Below, piece by piece: positions 63,301 to 64,000 of a DNA stretch of 64,000 bases. The notes under the pieces are model-generated. The model was not told where the DNA came from, did not search any database, and saw nothing but the letters and a program-made list of their open reading frames with translations. Source of the DNA: Pseudalkalibacillus hwajinpoensis (GTDB lineage: Bacteria > Bacillota > Bacilli > Bacillales > Guptibacillaceae); NCBI RefSeq assembly GCF_015234585.1, contig NZ_JADFCM010000001.1, positions 1,116,001-1,180,000 on the forward strand, read 5' to 3'. The translations under genes and the position numbers were made by a program. Within the stretch, counting starts at the first letter, position 1. Every line of letters begins with the position of its first letter.

Positions 63301-64000
63301 AGCTTTTCTTTATCTTCTTCTAGATCCCGTTCTCGAATCATTTCATAGATCGAAGAGAGGAGCTGATCTCGCGTTTGCTCATTATAAATAAACCCTTTTG
63401 CAAATGATCCCGGCATTTGCAAGTGCGGTAACCATTTCATCCATTCCCATTCGGCGTATTCCTCTTCATTAAAGATGAAGACAAATCGGATGTCATGATA
63501 GCTATGGAAGAAGGCCAGCTGTCCAATGATTTGATGCAGTTCATTTTTAACAACTGCTTCTTTTCCGATAAGGCCAATTGCTCCCTGGAATAAGTCTGCG
63601 GTAATAGGAAGGGAGTGCAGTTCATTGTATACTCGCTTCAGGTTCTGGGATTCTTCTAATAGTTCATCCATTTCTCGTGTCGACATGTCAGCTGAATTAA
63701 CGGATATTTTATAGCTTGCTGGTACCGTTCCCGTTCCTAAGCGAAATTGAAGGAAGTCAGGACTCTCTAGGCTACGTTCCCATAAACGGTCAGAAACCTG
63801 CTCGGTTAAGTATTTCATTCGCTCAAAGCTAGGGTAGTGGAACGTAAGAACTTTTCTCTGCTTTTGAGCCAATTCATGAAGTTCGTGTCGCTTATCCTCA
63901 AGGTATCTTTTATATATCCGTTTCTTACGTGCTTTTGATTTCTTTTGATGACTTTTATCTTTAAAATATTGCACTGTCGATGTAACGAGTGTTGTCGTAA
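60357..64000 (-). CDS. essC: Type VII secretion ATPase EssC (5' end outside window)
   Basis: The reading frame continues to the window edge (TLVTSTVQYFKDK precedes the first in-window Val/Met), so the N-terminal FHA domains and at least one membrane helix are missing; about 1213 residues remain. A basic cytosolic stem is followed by FtsK/SpoIIIE-type ATPase modules. Module 1 has GTTGSGKS (~62771-62797) and LLIDYKGGG; module 2 GSSGFGKT (~61787-61815) and ILDFGNGG; module 3 the divergent GQAQKGKT (~60938-60963) and IFDSIDRG. EssC/YukB is the motor that drives export of WXG100 proteins. Gene order essC-esaA-essA matches the B. subtilis yuk/yue operon; yukE, yukD and essB would lie beyond the edge. 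Confidence 0.93.
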   Translation of the reverse strand, partial: TTTLVTSTVQYFKDKSHQKKSKARKKRIYKRYLEDKRHELHELAQKQRKVLTFHYPSFERMKYLTEQVSDRLWERSLESPDFLQFRLGTGTVPASYKISVNSADMSTREMDELLEESQNLKRVYNELHSLPITADLFQGAIGLIGKEAVVKNELHQIIGQLAFFHSYHDIRFVFIFNEEEYAEWEWMKWLPHLQMPGSFAKGFIYNEQTRDQLLSSIYEMIRERDLEEDKEKLRFAPHYVFIISNHNLISDHVILEYLESEHTHLGLSTIFVAEAKESLSDNIHTLIRYINKSEGDILIQEKKAAEISFELDQHKQSGNEQFSRMLRTLNHQRGITNSIPEKVSFLQMLNMEDIDELPVSHNWVTNQSSKSLAAPVGLKGRQDVVELNLHEKAHGPHGLLAGTTGSGKSEFLQTYILSLAVHYHPHEVAFLLIDYKGGGMAQPFKQIPHLLGTITNIEGSENFSTRALASIKSELKKRQTIFDQYEVSHINDYTVLYKNGVAAEPMPHLFLISDEFAELKTEEPEFIKELVSAARIGRSLGVHLILATQKPGGVIDNQIWSNARFRVALKVQNVEDSREILKNGDAASLTVTGRAYLQVGNNEVYDLFQSAYSRATYMEDTSDMEDEVALVTDLGLVPLSELSSSKESKKKKQSEIEVIVDKIVDVQQELGLSRLPSPWLPPLEKRLYRHDFESDKKKIAFALLDEPEKQAQSPYDYELIKDGNVGIFGSSGFGKTQTILTLLMSIASTNTPEEAQFYILDFGNGGLLSIKNLPHTGDYFLIDEERKLNKLLKFIQEEFTKRKRLFQREEVSSITMYNRLNDKPLPLLFITIDNYDLVKEELMDLDPIFTQFARDGQSLGIYMILSATRLNSVRQALMNNLKTKIVHYLLDNSEAYTVLGRIPFAPEAVPGRAIMKKEKTHFGQIVLPTRGEDDYEQLASLKEEVQMLQDKYRDVSKPEAIPMLPTDLTLKTLHTYIPASESKNTYPIGLHEETVKPVSLSFAQTSHCLVLGQAQKGKTNIMRLLTQQALQQEGDHIAIFDSIDRGLFHLKDEVNTTYLETKEQIEEWIEQVTTEFKSRAITYHESMNNRRTLPEFSRVFLFIDGYGRFSQTLGNLLQDRMTALMKNYSHLGLSIIASGSSNELTKGYDPLTVELKQIRQIILLMKKSDQTLINLPFDRKEPDIKAGFAYYVQSEKAQKIQVPLVQIERKVHA

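Noticed and set aside
1..64000. CRISPR arrays, insertion sequences, prophage genes or rRNA
   Set aside because: No regularly spaced repeats, transposase or integrase frames, phage structural genes or rRNA signatures were seen.

Overview
The window looks like chromosomal DNA from a low-GC Gram-positive rod of the family Bacillaceae, probably a salt-tolerant one. The reasons are AGGAGG-type ribosome binding sites with several TTG starts, CcpA-type cre sites, Bacillus-style genes (GbsR/GbsA, YesM/YesN, DUF624, GutM, DegV, EsaA/EssA/EssC) and a large choline-to-glycine-betaine osmoprotection block. Species cannot be named from sequence alone. No rRNA, intact tRNA, CRISPR array, insertion sequence or prophage was seen.

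Layout. (1) 1-1.9 kb: end of a YesM-type sensor kinase and its YesN-type response regulator. (2) 2.0-7.7 kb: sorbitol PTS operon (sorbitol-6-P dehydrogenase, PRD activator, GutM, EIIC, EIIBC, EIIA), preceded by a near-perfect palindrome and a cre-like site. (3) 7.7-8.35 kb: a decaying strip with a transaldolase-family pseudogene and an isolated 3' part of a tRNA-Ala. (4) 8.5-16.4 kb: single genes (FAD oxidoreductase, DegV lipid-binding protein, argininosuccinate-lyase-like enzyme, stress flavoprotein, DUF2157/GDYXXLXY membrane protein). (5) 16.4-25.4 kb: choline/betaine block: orphan betaine-binding lipoprotein, GbsR repressor, betaine aldehyde dehydrogenase, GMC choline dehydrogenase, an SSS transporter strongly resembling the animal high-affinity choline transporter, and a TetR regulator. 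Four copies of one 18-bp inverted-repeat motif tie these units together. (6) 25.6-28.2 kb: zinc-ribbon membrane serine protease and an alpha/beta hydrolase. (7) 28.3-32.8 kb: acid-sugar operon (FCD-GntR regulator, GarR-type reductase, DUF1537 kinase, GntP permease). (8) 33.0-34.3 kb: DUF2243-CtaG pair.

(9) 34.5-50.1 kb is the most distinctive part: a beta-fructan (levan/inulin-type) locus. A CUT1 ABC importer (two permeases and a lipoprotein, no ATPase) is followed by a cytosolic LamG-GH32 enzyme, a 1993-residue secreted protein with two GH32 modules and four copies of a beta-sandwich module, a LacI repressor, a DUF624 protein and a second cytosolic GH32 enzyme. Five copies of a GTAAWCGWTTAC operator and two cre-overlapped promoters imply joint LacI and CcpA control. 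Two of the four GH32 modules carry Glu where the family nucleophile Asp should be.

(10) 50.1-56.5 kb: housekeeping and accessory genes (rpiA, HxlR/VOC pair, class I aminotransferase, small membrane proteins, thermolysin-like protease). (11) 56.8-64 kb, minus strand: the distal part of a type VII secretion operon (essC cut by the window edge, esaA/yueB, essA).

All functional names rest on recognised motifs and remembered family sequences; no database search was run.
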